This document shows, piece after piece, positions 15,658 to 23,485 of a DNA stretch of 42,738 nucleotides; position 1 is the first letter of the stretch; each line of letters begins with the position of its first letter. Source of the DNA: Streptomyces sp. ICBB 8177 (GTDB lineage: Bacteria > Actinomycetota > Actinomycetes > Streptomycetales > Streptomycetaceae); contig NZ_NSKH01000018.1 of NCBI RefSeq assembly GCF_003144095.1, positions 1 to 42,738 on the forward strand, written 5' to 3'. The notes beneath the pieces are model-generated. The model was not told where the DNA came from and ran no database searches. It worked only from the letters and a program-made list of their open reading frames with translations. A program made the translations under genes and the position numbers.

Positions 15658-15686
15658 TTAACGGTCGGCATCGGGCGAACTACTCT
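15658..15686 (+). promoter_or_regulatory. Predicted promoter of the HTH regulator gene
   Basis: TTAACG (15658-15663), a 17-base spacer and TACTCT (15681-15686) form a plausible housekeeping promoter. The predicted start near 15692 gives a leader of about 60 bases before ATG 15751. Confidence 0.5.
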
Positions 15687-15750
15687 GGGTGTACCCGAGA
15701 GCGGGCGGAAGCCTGCGGTGCCGGGGCGGCGAGCGCGACGAGGAGTGCGC

Positions 15751-17151
15751 ATGACGAGGGAACACCGCGGGCCGAACGAGAAGCTCGGCACCATGCTCGC
15801 CCTGGCCGGCATCAGCAACGCGGGCCTCGCCCGCAGGGTCAACGACCTCGGGGCGCAACGAGGGTTGACGTTGCGGTACGACAAGACGTCCGTCGCCCGC
15901 TGGGTGTCCAAGGGCATGGTGCCGCAGGGCGCCGCGCCCCATCTGATCGCGGCGGCCATCGGCAGCAAGCTCGGCCGCCCGGTGCCGCTGCACGAGATCG
16001 GCCTCGCGGACGCCGACCCGGCCCCCGAGGTCGGGCTCGCCTTCCCGCGCGACGTGGGCGAGGCGGTCAAGTCGGCGACCGACCTGTGGCGCCTCGACCT
16101 GGCCGGCCGCCGCGACTTCCTGACCGGCTCGTTCGCGGTGACCGCGTACGCGACCCCGGCGTCCCGCTGGCTGATCACCCCGGCGGACGGCTCGGTGGCC
16201 CGGGAGTTGACGGACACCGGCGACCCGACCGCGATCAAGGTCGGCCACGCGGACGTCACGAAGCTGCGCGAGGCGGCCGACGACGCGCGCCGCTGGGACT
16301 CCAAGTACGGCGGCGGGGACTGGCGTTCCGGCATGGTGCCCGAGTGCCTGCGGGTCGAGGCGGCGCCGCTGCTGCTCGGTTCCTACAGCGACGACGTGGG
16401 CCGGTCCCTGTTCGGCGCGACCGCGGAACTGACGCGGCTGGCCGGGTGGATGGCGTTCGACACCGGTCAGCAGGAGGCCGCCCAGCGCTACTACATCCAG
16501 GCGCTGCGCCTCGCCCGCGCCGCCGCCGACGTGCCGCTCGGCGGCTACGTGCTCGCGTCGATGAGCCTCCAGGCGATCTACCGGGGCTTCGCCGACGAGG
16601 GCGTCGACCTCGCCCAGGCCGCGCTGGAACGCAACCGTGGCCTGGCGACCGCCCGCACGATGAGCTTCTTCCACCTCGTCGAGGCCCGCGCGCAGGCCAA
16701 GGCGGGCGACGGCCCCGCCTGCGGGGCCGCGCTGTCGGCCGCCGAGGGGTGGCTGGAGCGCTCCCGCGACGGCGACCCCGACCCGTCCTGGCTCGGCTTC
16801 TACTCCTACGACCGGCTCGCCGCCGACGCCGCCGAGTGCTACAGCGATCTGCGGGTGCCCCGGCAGGTCAAACGGTTCACCGAGACCGCGCTGTCCCACC
16901 CCACCGAGGACTTCGTCCGCTCGCACGGGCTGCGGCTGGTGGTCTCCGCGGTCGCGGAGCTCGAGTCCGGCAACCTGGACGCCGCGTGCGCCGCCGGCAC
17001 CCGGGCCGTCGAGGTCGCGGGCCGCATCTCCTCGGCGCGCACCACGGAGTACGTACGCGACCTGCTGCACCGGCTGGAGCCGTACGGGGACGAGCCCAGG
17101 GTCGCCGAGCTGCGCGAGCGCGCCCGCCCGCTGCTGGCCGCCCCGGCGTAG
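15751..17151 (+). CDS. HTH-type regulator with TPR-like C-terminus (NsdA-like family)
   Basis: The 466-residue product starts at ATG 15751 behind AGGAG (15741-15745). The N-terminus (about 8-90) looks like a divergent XRE helix-turn-helix, with [20 protein letters not shown] and [15 protein letters not shown]. Residues about 150-460 are helical repeats of TPR type ([51 protein letters not shown]). Many streptomycete paralogues of this layout influence development and antibiotic production. The frame runs back to 15466, but the upstream part is non-coding in composition. The gene is divergent from the asparagine-synthase-like gene across the repeat-filled region. Target genes are unknown. Confidence 0.8.
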   Translation: MTREHRGPNEKLGTMLALAGISNAGLARRVNDLGAQRGLTLRYDKTSVARWVSKGMVPQGAAPHLIAAAIGSKLGRPVPLHEIGLADADPAPEVGLAFPRDVGEAVKSATDLWRLDLAGRRDFLTGSFAVTAYATPASRWLITPADGSVARELTDTGDPTAIKVGHADVTKLREAADDARRWDSKYGGGDWRSGMVPECLRVEAAPLLLGSYSDDVGRSLFGATAELTRLAGWMAFDTGQQEAAQRYYIQALRLARAAADVPLGGYVLASMSLQAIYRGFADEGVDLAQAALERNRGLATARTMSFFHLVEARAQAKAGDGPACGAALSAAEGWLERSRDGDPDPSWLGFYSYDRLAADAAECYSDLRVPRQVKRFTETALSHPTEDFVRSHGLRLVVSAVAELESGNLDAACAAGTRAVEVAGRISSARTTEYVRDLLHRLEPYGDEPRVAELRERARPLLAAPA

Positions 17152-17339
17152 CGAACGGCGCCGCTCAACGGGCGGGCCCGCGTGGCCGGGACGGGTGGTT
17201 GGCCGCGCGTCGGGTCAACCGGCGCGAGCCCCGTCACCTCGGGGTTTGCGGGCGTTGTCAGTGGGCCAGTCCATGATGGAGGGACTGGTCGGCGACCCGC
17301 GCCGGGCGGGTGCCGGGCGAGGGCCGGGAGGTGTGCGCG

Positions 17340-18683
17340 ATGTCCGGACACGAGACGAGCGGCGGCGTGGACGCGGACGGCGCCGTGCGCGCGGACCGGC
17401 CGGGACCGCCCGGCGCGGTGGCCTCCCCCACCGCTCCCGTCACGGGCGGGCGCCCGGGTCCGGGGGGCGTGGGCGCCGCCGTCGAGGTCTGCGACGTGGT
17501 GGTGGTCGGCGGCGGCATCGTCGGCCTGTCCACCGCCTACGCGATCACCCGCGCCGCGCCCGGCACCCGGGTCGTGGTGCTGGAGAAGGAGAGCGGCCCG
17601 GCCCGCCACCAGACCGGGCGCAACAGCGGGGTCATCCACAGCGGCGTCTACTACCGCCCCGGCTCCCTGAAGGCGCGGTTCGCGGTGACCGGCGCGGCCG
17701 AGACGGTGGCGTTCTGCGCCGAGCACGGCATCCGGCACGAGGTCACCGGCAAGCTGATCGTCGCCACCGACCGCGCCGAGCTGCCCCGGCTGCACGCCCT
17801 GGTCCAGCGCGGCCGGGAGAACGGCATCCCGGTCCGCGAACTGGTCCCCGCCCAGATCGCGGAGTACGAGCCCGCGGTGCGCGGCATCGCCGCCATCCAC
17901 GTCGGCACCACGGGCATCTGCGACTACGCGGCGGTCACGCGGCGGCTCGCGGCGCTGGCCTCGGACGCGGGCGCGGTCGTGCGCTACGGGTGCGAGGTGG
18001 TCTCGATCGCGCGACGGGCGGACGGCGTGACGGTGAGCGCGTCGGGGGCCGAGGTCCGCGCGAAGGTCCTGGTGAACTGCGCGGGGCTGCACTGCGACCG
18101 GGTGGCGCGGCTGGCGGGCGACCGGCCCGGCATGCGGATCGTGCCCTTCAGGGGCGAGTACTACGAGCTGGCCCCGGAGCGCAGGGGGCTGGTGCGGGGG
18201 CTGGTCTACCCGGTGCCCGACCCGGCGTTCCCGTTCCTCGGCGTCCATCTGACGCGCGGGGTCGACGGGGGCGTCCACGTCGGACCGAACGCGGTGCCCG
18301 CGCTGGCCCGGGAGGGATACGACTGGCGTACGGTCCGGGCGCGCGACCTCGCGGAGACCGCCGCGTTCCCCGGCACCTGGCGGATAGCCCGGCGCCACTG
18401 GCGCTACGAGGTGGACGAGATCCGGCGGTCGCTGTCGCGGGAGGTGTTCGCGCGTGCGGTGCGCAGGCTGCTGCCCGAGGTGCGGGCCGAGGACCTGATA
18501 CCGGCGCCCGCGGGGGTGCGGGCCCAGGCGGTCCTGCGCGACGGCACGCTCGCGGACGACTTCCTCCTCGCGGAGTCAGGGGCCTGCGTCCACGTGCTGA
18601 ACGCGCCGTCCCCCGCGGCGACGGCGTCCCTGCCGATCGGCCGCGAGGTCGCCCGCCGCGCGCTGGAGCGGCTGAAGGCGTAG
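17340..18683 (+). CDS. lhgO: L-2-hydroxyglutarate oxidase
   Basis: The 447-residue FAD enzyme has a DAO-type fold. The dinucleotide motif is DVVVVGGGIVGLSTAYAI, about 55 residues in, after a Gly/Pro-rich tail. The family motif TGRNSGVIHSGVYYRPGSLK and the C-terminal VLNAPSPAATASLPIG are both characteristic of LhgO. It oxidises L-2-hydroxyglutarate to 2-oxoglutarate, a metabolite-repair reaction, delivering electrons to oxygen or quinone. ATG 17340 is preceded by GGGAGG at 17325-17330, which is why it is chosen over 17310. The low-complexity N-terminus is not part of the family core and translation could begin later. It follows the HTH regulator co-directionally after about 190 bp. Confidence 0.88.
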   Translation: MSGHETSGGVDADGAVRADRPGPPGAVASPTAPVTGGRPGPGGVGAAVEVCDVVVVGGGIVGLSTAYAITRAAPGTRVVVLEKESGPARHQTGRNSGVIHSGVYYRPGSLKARFAVTGAAETVAFCAEHGIRHEVTGKLIVATDRAELPRLHALVQRGRENGIPVRELVPAQIAEYEPAVRGIAAIHVGTTGICDYAAVTRRLAALASDAGAVVRYGCEVVSIARRADGVTVSASGAEVRAKVLVNCAGLHCDRVARLAGDRPGMRIVPFRGEYYELAPERRGLVRGLVYPVPDPAFPFLGVHLTRGVDGGVHVGPNAVPALAREGYDWRTVRARDLAETAAFPGTWRIARRHWRYEVDEIRRSLSREVFARAVRRLLPEVRAEDLIPAPAGVRAQAVLRDGTLADDFLLAESGACVHVLNAPSPAATASLPIGREVARRALERLKA

Positions 18684-18717
18684 GGGGCGGACGGGCCGGC
18701 GTGAGTGGGGCCTCCCT

Positions 18718-18865
18718 GTGAGCGGGCCGGCGGGGGCGGTCTCGCGTGAGCGGGCCGGCGGGGGCGGGCTCGCGTGAGCGGGCCGGCGGGGGCGGGCTCC
18801 CCGTGGGCGGGCGGGCTCGCGTGGGCGGGATCACGGGGCCGCAGGTTCGCGTGGGCGGGAAGGCG
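18718..18865. repeat. 28-bp minisatellite between lhgO and trmB
   Basis: Units beginning GTGAGCGGGCCGGCGGGGGC start at 18718, 18746 and 18774 (period 28). Degenerate GTGGGCGGG units follow at 18803, 18821 and 18851. The array fills the gap up to the trmB promoter. Copy number probably varies between strains by slippage. It is almost free of A and T. Confidence 0.75.
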
Positions 18866-18881
18866 TGGGGACGGGTCACCG

Positions 18882-18887
18882 TAGACT
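18882..18887 (+). promoter_or_regulatory. -10 element of a probably leaderless trmB transcript
   Basis: TAGACT ends eight bases before the ATG at 18896, so the predicted transcription start falls at or next to the A of ATG. No ribosome-binding sequence lies upstream. Both points suggest a leaderless mRNA, common in streptomycetes. A good -35 hexamer is not visible, as the region is the end of the G-rich minisatellite. Confidence 0.55.
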
Positions 18888-18895
18888 TGGATCCC

Positions 18896-19720
18896 ATGGC
18901 CTCCTCCCCCGCGACCGACCGCCCCGCGCCTGCCGACGACGTCCGGGACGACGCCGGGCGGCGCCCGATGTTCCCGGACGGGCCCGCCGCGCGGCCGCAT
19001 CCCGGGGCGCACCACGAGCGCCGGATCCGCACATTCCACCCGCGCCGGGGCCGGGTCACCGACGCCCAGGCGGACGCGATCAACCGGCTCTGGCGGCGCT
19101 GGGGCCTGGACATCGACGGCACGCCGCTGGACCTCGCCGCGTTGTTCGCCCCCGGCCGGGGCGGGGACGCCGCGCAGGACTCCCCCGGCACGCCGCCGCC
19201 CCCCGTCGTGCTGGAGATCGGCTTCGGCATGGGCGACGCGACCGCCGCGATGGCCGCGGCCGACCCCGCCACCGGCATCCTCGCGGTGGACGTCCACACC
19301 CCCGGCCAGGGCAACCTGCTCCACCTCGCCGAGGACGCCGGGCTGGAGAACGTGCGGGTGGGCAACGGCGACGCGGTCGTCCTGCTGCGCGACATGCTCG
19401 CCCCCGCCTCGCTCGCGGGCCTGCGCGTCTACTTCCCCGACCCCTGGCCCAAGGCGCGGCACCACAAGCGCCGCCTGATCCAGCCGGAGTTCGTGCGGCT
19501 GGCCGTCTCCCGGCTCGCCCCCGGAGCGGTCGTGCACTGCGCCACCGACTGGGAGCCGTACGCGGAGCAGATGCTGGAGGTGCTGAGCGCCGAGCCCGCG
19601 CTGCGCAACGAGCACGACGGCTACGCGCCGCGCCCCGCCTTCCGGCCGATGACCAAGTTCGAGCGGCAGGGCCTGGCGAAGGGCCACGTCGTCCACGACC
19701 TGCTCTTCACCCGCGTCTGA
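18896..19720 (+). CDS. trmB: tRNA (guanine-N7-)-methyltransferase
   Basis: The 274-residue SAM-dependent enzyme methylates G46 in the variable loop of tRNAs. Visible motifs are the SAM-binding VLEIGFGMGDATAAMAAADP, the acidic strand ILAVDVH, and the TrmB signature LRVYFPDPWPKARHHKRRLI. The C-terminus also fits the family (PMTKFERQGLAKGHVVHDLLF). An Arg-rich N-terminal extension of about 45 residues (HERRIRTFHPRRGR) is usual in actinobacterial TrmB. Start ATG 18896 appears leaderless. The stop codon lies within the first unit of a 15-bp tandem repeat. Confidence 0.95.
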   Translation: MASSPATDRPAPADDVRDDAGRRPMFPDGPAARPHPGAHHERRIRTFHPRRGRVTDAQADAINRLWRRWGLDIDGTPLDLAALFAPGRGGDAAQDSPGTPPPPVVLEIGFGMGDATAAMAAADPATGILAVDVHTPGQGNLLHLAEDAGLENVRVGNGDAVVLLRDMLAPASLAGLRVYFPDPWPKARHHKRRLIQPEFVRLAVSRLAPGAVVHCATDWEPYAEQMLEVLSAEPALRNEHDGYAPRPAFRPMTKFERQGLAKGHVVHDLLFTRV

Positions 19721-19790
19721 TTCACCCGGTCTGATTCAACCCGGTCTGATTCAACCCGGTCTGATTCAACCCGGTCTGATTCACCCGCGG
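19716..19790. repeat. Five-copy 14-16-bp tandem repeat over the trmB stop codon
   Basis: TCTGATTCACCCGG (19716-19729) is followed by three exact copies of TCTGATTCAACCCGG (19730, 19745, 19760) and a last variant TCTGATTCACCCGCGG (19775-19790). Unit 1 includes the TGA stop of trmB. The repeat is relatively AT-rich and looks like slippage expansion of the gene's own 3' end. Confidence 0.85.
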
Positions 19791-19888
19791 CTCGACGCAC
19801 GTCCTCACGCGCCCGTCGTCCCGCGCCCGCCGTCACACGCCCGTCCCCACGCGCGCACGACATCGCGGCGACGGCCGCCGCGCCCAGG

Positions 19889-20965
19889 TCAGTTGCCGGC
19901 GTCCGAGACGGCCTGCTCGTACAGCGACTGCACGGCAGAACCGAACGCGACGCTGTAGGAGACGTCGTCGCTGTCGCCGCCCTGTTCGTAGCCGCCGATG
20001 ACGCCCATGACCGTGCCGCCCGAGCCGTCCTGCGAGCCGGCTCCGACCAGCCAGGGGCTGCCGCTCGTTCCGCCGCTGTAGCCGGTGCAGTAGATCCGCA
20101 GTTGGGTGCTGCTGTACGCGGTCACCGAGTCCGTGCAGGCGATCGCCTCGTCCGAGACCTCCGGATACCCGATGATCGTCACGGGGTCGGACGTCCCCTG
20201 GCCGACGCCGAGGGTGTAGGCACCGACGACCGACTCGATGCTCCGGCCGTTCAGCGGCTCGACGACCGCGAACGCCACGTCGTGATCGGGGTCGGAGTCG
20301 GAGTTCCACTGCGCGTCGGTGACGATCCGCTGGATGTGCCAGATGCCGTACGGCGCCTGCCCGTCGTGGTAGCCGGGCACGAACAGGTCGGACGTGGTGC
20401 CGAGACAGTGCGCGGCGGTGACGATCAGGTCCTTGCCCGGGCTGTCCACCACACTCGCGGTGCAGTGGTGCGTGCCGCTCAGCCCGTCGCTGTCGAACAC
20501 CGCCCCGATCTTAGGCGGCAGTTGGGAGGCCGGGACGGTGTGCGACACACCGGCGTCGGTCACCGGGGCGGACGGCGAGGGCGAGGAGGAGGCGGGTGCG
20601 GAGGACGCGGACGGCGAGGGGGTGCTCGAAGTGGAGTCCGACGCGGCGGCCTTCGGTCTCGCGGAGGCGGAGGCGCCGGACGCGGCGGCCGGCGAGTGCG
20701 AGGCGTCGCCCGCCGGAGCGGAGGCCGCGACGGCGCCCTTGGCCGCGGTGTCCGTACGGTGCTGCCGTTCGGCGACCGCCATCCCGCCGAACGCCAGCAC
20801 CGCGCATCCGGTCAGCGCCACGACCACCCACGACCAGGGACCCCGCGCCGGGCCGACCACCCGGCGACGCCCCCGTCCACCGCCCCTGCGGCTCCGGTGC
20901 GACGCGTGCAGACGCCCGCCCGCACTCGTGGCGGGGGATCGTCCGTCCCGCTTCGGACCCCGCAT
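19889..20965 (-). CDS. Trypsin-like (S1) serine protease, membrane-anchored or secreted
   Basis: The 358-residue protein begins at ATG 20965 behind AGGAGGG. A basic N-terminus is followed by one hydrophobic span (about 45-66, WSWVVVALTGCAVLAFGGMA). A Ser/Ala/Pro linker of about 85 residues comes next, then an S1 domain. The catalytic triad is visible: His in VTAAHCLG, Asp in DPDHDVAFAV, and Ser in GYSGGTSGSPW. The C-terminal YSVAFGSAVQSLYEQA fits the fold. It is likely tethered outside the membrane with the protease on a flexible stalk, or released. It converges with trmB, and its leader contains a 12-bp palindrome at 21018-21029. Substrate unknown. Confidence 0.9.
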   Translation of the reverse strand: MRGPKRDGRSPATSAGGRLHASHRSRRGGGRGRRRVVGPARGPWSWVVVALTGCAVLAFGGMAVAERQHRTDTAAKGAVAASAPAGDASHSPAAASGASASARPKAAASDSTSSTPSPSASSAPASSSPSPSAPVTDAGVSHTVPASQLPPKIGAVFDSDGLSGTHHCTASVVDSPGKDLIVTAAHCLGTTSDLFVPGYHDGQAPYGIWHIQRIVTDAQWNSDSDPDHDVAFAVVEPLNGRSIESVVGAYTLGVGQGTSDPVTIIGYPEVSDEAIACTDSVTAYSSTQLRIYCTGYSGGTSGSPWLVGAGSQDGSGGTVMGVIGGYEQGGDSDDVSYSVAFGSAVQSLYEQAVSDAGN

Positions 20966-21017
20966 GGGCACCCTCCTCGTCCGTGAGCCTCCGCTCCGAG
21001 ACCTTCCCGTCCTACAC

Positions 21018-21029
21018 GCTTCCGGAAGC
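21018..21029. promoter_or_regulatory. 12-bp perfect palindrome upstream of the S1 protease gene
   Basis: GCTTCCGGAAGC is a perfect palindrome about 55 bp upstream of the protease start, in an AT-richer segment that probably holds its promoter (GGGTATC on the minus strand nearby). Possible operator; no regulator assigned. Confidence 0.35.
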
Positions 21030-21179
21030 TCGATACCCCGAATCAAGACAATCACCGCGCACGCTGAGACCTCACTGTGAGACGCCTGAGATTCCCGTGA
21101 TTTCGCCCGGTGCGACCGGGATCCCACCTCACGGACGGCGACCGCGGGCACACCGTCGCGCACCCGTCCCCCTCGGCCT

Positions 21180-21185
21180 TACTCT
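21180..21185 (+). promoter_or_regulatory. -10 element of a probably leaderless PrsW-type gene
   Basis: TACTCT ends six bases before GTG 21192, so transcription should start at or next to the start codon. No ribosome-binding sequence is present. The -35 region is GC-rich and unconvincing. Confidence 0.45.
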
Positions 21186-21191
21186 CGTCGG

Positions 21192-22733
21192 GTGTACTCG
21201 TACCCGCATGCGTCCGCGTCCGGCTCCTCCGGCCCCGAAGGACCACGGCAGAACGGACAGCAGGCGTACGACCAGCGGGCCCTGGAGGAGAGCGAGCCGC
21301 TCACCGGCCCACCGACCGGGCATGCCGCAGCCCAACTCCCGGGCCCCGCCGTCCCCTCCTACGCGCGGCAGCCCGAGTTCGCCCTGCCGTCGCGGTGGCA
21401 CTACAAGCCGCGGCGCGCGTTCTGGGAGAGCAAGGCGCTGCGCGCGGGCGCGTTGATCACGTTGCTGGCGCTGTGCGGGCTGATCATCATGGCGATCGTG
21501 CGCCAACAGACCGGCACCGAGGGGCTGCTGGTCGGACTGGCGCTGGCGGTGCTGCCCGTGCCGCTGCTGCTCGGCGCGTTCCTGTGGGTCGACCGCGTGG
21601 AACCGCAGCCGTGGAAGAACCTGGTGTTCGCCTTCGCGTGGGGTGCCTGCGCCGCCACGCTGATCGCGATCCTCGCCAACGGTTTCGCCACCCATCTGCT
21701 CGCGACGACCTTCACCGCGACCCCGAAGGAGGCCAACTCCTGGGGCGCGACGTTCGCGGCGCCGTTCATCGAGGAGACCTGCAAGGGCACGGCGGTCCTG
21801 CTGCTCTTCCTGTTCCGCAGACGGCACTTCCAGGGCATCGTCGACGGTGTGGTGATCGCGGGCGTGACGGCGACGGGCTTCGCGTTCACCGAGAACATCC
21901 TCTATCTGGGCTCGGCGTTCGGCCGCGACCAGCTGCTGGACGCGCACGGCTTCCCGTCCGCGACGCTGGCGACGTTCTTCATGCGGGTGATCATGTCGCC
22001 GTTCGCGCACCCGCTGTTCACCGGCATGACCGGCGTGGGCTTCGGGATCTGCGCGGCGAGCCGCAAGGGCCAGGCCCGCCGCTGGCTGGCCCCGCTGGGC
22101 GGCTGGCTGCTGGCGATGACGCTGCACGGGATATGGAACGGGTCGTCCTCGCTGGGCACGTTCGACTTCCTGGCGGCCTACGCGATGATCATGCTGCCGC
22201 TGCTCGTGCTGCTGGTGTGGCTCGCGGTGCGGTCGCGTTCCAACGAACTGCGCACCATCCGCACGCATCTGCCGGTCTACGCGATGGCCGGCTGGCTCTC
22301 CCCGCTGGAACCGCTGGCGCTGTCCTCGATGCGGGCCCGCAGGATGGCCCGCTCCCTGGCCCGCCGGGCCCGCGGCGCGGCCGACGCGAAGGCGGTCCGC
22401 GAGTACCAGGGCTTCGCGACGGCTCTGGCGTTCCTGCGCGCGAGGGCGGCCGACGGCCGCCCCGACCCCGACTTCACCCAGCGCGAGCAGGAACTCCTCC
22501 ACCACATGTGGCACCGCAAGGCCCTGGCCCAGCCCGTCCTGATCCAGTCCGCCCACGCCTTGCGCCCCGCGATCCCGCTGGGCTGGCCGGCCCCTTACGG
22601 CACACCGCCCCCGTACTACGGCCAACAACCGGGCTACGGCGCGTCTTCGCCGTATGGCCCGCCCTCCTACTACACCCCGCAGCCGTCCCCCGGCTACGGC
22701 AGTCCGGGCCAGGGCCCATACCCGAGCCAGTGA
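21192..22733 (+). CDS. PrsW-family intramembrane metalloprotease
   Basis: The 513-residue protein has a disordered Ser/Gly/Gln-rich N-terminus (about 1-75), roughly eight membrane spans and a Tyr/Pro/Gly-rich C-terminal tail. PrsW motifs are visible: EExxK in FIEETCKGTAVLLL, F-x3-E in GFAFTENILYLG, and membrane histidines in SPFAHPLFTGMTG and MTLHGIWNGS that can complete a metal site. In Bacillus, PrsW cuts an anti-sigma factor at the membrane; in actinomycetes substrates are mostly unknown. GTG 21192 seems leaderless. It is divergent from the S1 protease. The fused sigma factor 12 kb to the left is a conceivable kind of substrate, but nothing links them directly. Confidence 0.88.
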   Translation: MYSYPHASASGSSGPEGPRQNGQQAYDQRALEESEPLTGPPTGHAAAQLPGPAVPSYARQPEFALPSRWHYKPRRAFWESKALRAGALITLLALCGLIIMAIVRQQTGTEGLLVGLALAVLPVPLLLGAFLWVDRVEPQPWKNLVFAFAWGACAATLIAILANGFATHLLATTFTATPKEANSWGATFAAPFIEETCKGTAVLLLFLFRRRHFQGIVDGVVIAGVTATGFAFTENILYLGSAFGRDQLLDAHGFPSATLATFFMRVIMSPFAHPLFTGMTGVGFGICAASRKGQARRWLAPLGGWLLAMTLHGIWNGSSSLGTFDFLAAYAMIMLPLLVLLVWLAVRSRSNELRTIRTHLPVYAMAGWLSPLEPLALSSMRARRMARSLARRARGAADAKAVREYQGFATALAFLRARAADGRPDPDFTQREQELLHHMWHRKALAQPVLIQSAHALRPAIPLGWPAPYGTPPPYYGQQPGYGASSPYGPPSYYTPQPSPGYGSPGQGPYPSQ

Positions 22734-22909
22734 GCGGGTGCCGCCCGAAGCACAGCGCTGCCCACGACACCGAACGGGGCGCACCAACTGACCAACCACC
22801 AGCCTTTCGCCCTTTCCGAGGCAGCCCACCTCTCACCCCGCCCCCGCCCAGCCTCCGGGGAGGGTTAGCCTCGGGGCGTACACGAAAGCTTCACGGGTGG
22901 AGGTTCGAG

Positions 22910-23212
22910 ATGGCGAGGGTTCCGGGTTCCGTGGTGGCCGCGGGCGGGCTTGTCGGGGGGTACACGGTCGCGCGGTTCACGCGGAAGCGGCAGCTGGGGG
23001 GTGTCGCGCTGGCGGCGGCCGGGACGGTCGCGGCGCGGCAGTGGAAGCGGGCCGCCGGCACCGGCACGGCCGCCGCGTTGACCGGCCTCTACACCGCCGC
23101 GTTCGCGGGATCGCACCCGCTGGCGAAGAAGGTCGGCGCCTGGCCCGCGGTGTTCGCCGTGGCCGGCGCGGTCGCCGTGACCTCCTGGGTGGCGGCCGAC
23201 CGCAAGGCGTGA
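22910..23212 (+). CDS. Small hydrophobic protein of unknown function
   Basis: The 100-residue product starts at ATG 22910 with GTGGAGG six bases upstream. It has about three short hydrophobic helices (VVAAGGLVGGYTVA, LGGVALAAAGTVAA, VFAVAGAVAVTSWVAA) separated by basic segments (RKRQ, QWKRA), ending in DRKA. It is probably a membrane protein. No enzyme motif is seen and no family is recognised. It lies 176 bp after the PrsW-like gene with its own TTAGCCT -10-like sequence near 22865, and is followed by a strong terminator. Confidence 0.7.
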   Translation: MARVPGSVVAAGGLVGGYTVARFTRKRQLGGVALAAAGTVAARQWKRAAGTGTAAALTGLYTAAFAGSHPLAKKVGAWPAVFAVAGAVAVTSWVAADRKA

Positions 23213-23232
23213 CCGCCCGCCGGAAATGGAAA

Positions 23233-23275
23233 GCCGACGGCCCTGGTGTCGGGGGATGGCACCGGGGCCGTCGGC
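23233..23275 (+). terminator. Intrinsic-type hairpin after the small hydrophobic gene
   Basis: GCCGACGGCCC (from 23233) pairs with GGGGCCGTCGGC (to 23275), with further pairing of GGTG and CACC in the arms. It lies 21 bp after the stop codon. A second small hairpin, GCCCCTGCTCAGGGGC, follows at 23284-23299. No U-tract. Confidence 0.75.
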
Positions 23276-23410
23276 GGCTCTGAGGCCCCTGCTCAGGGGC
23301 GTTTGAAGGCTACATCAGTTGAGCGTTAAACGGAAAGCCCTGATCGTTTGAGCACGTTCCGTGATCGCTCGGCGCACCGTCCGCCTGCGTCCGGGTCGGC
23401 GGGGCGCCTG

Positions 23411-23485
23411 GTTCAGACGGACAGCCCGCCTGGTCCATGCGGCCAGTCCGCCCCGTTCGAGTGGACCGTTCAGACGGACAGCCCG
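23411..23485. repeat. 18-bp duplication of the M23 gene's 3' end
   Basis: GTTCAGACGGACAGCCCG occurs at 23411-23428 and again at 23468-23485. The second copy contains the stop codon and last codons of the M23 peptidase gene (GLSV-stop). The first is a spare copy 57 bp downstream. This looks like a local duplication of the gene end. Confidence 0.75.

Larger units (their letters stand above)
14646..15750. other. 1.1 kb gene-free regulatory-looking region
   Basis: This gap separates the divergent asparagine-synthase-like and HTH regulator genes. Open frames cross it on both strands, but none has a ribosome site, sensible codon use or recognisable domains. Its content is repeated short boxes, listed separately at 14829-14889, 14924-15035 and 15578-15628, and a promoter at 15658-15686. 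Another short direct repeat, CGT(G/A)CCGCATC, occurs at 15146 and 15163. Its size is unusual beside the compact neighbourhood. Confidence 0.6.

Noticed and set aside
18718-19790. CRISPR array
   Set aside because: The repeats are directly tandem without unique spacers and no cas gene is present anywhere in the window.
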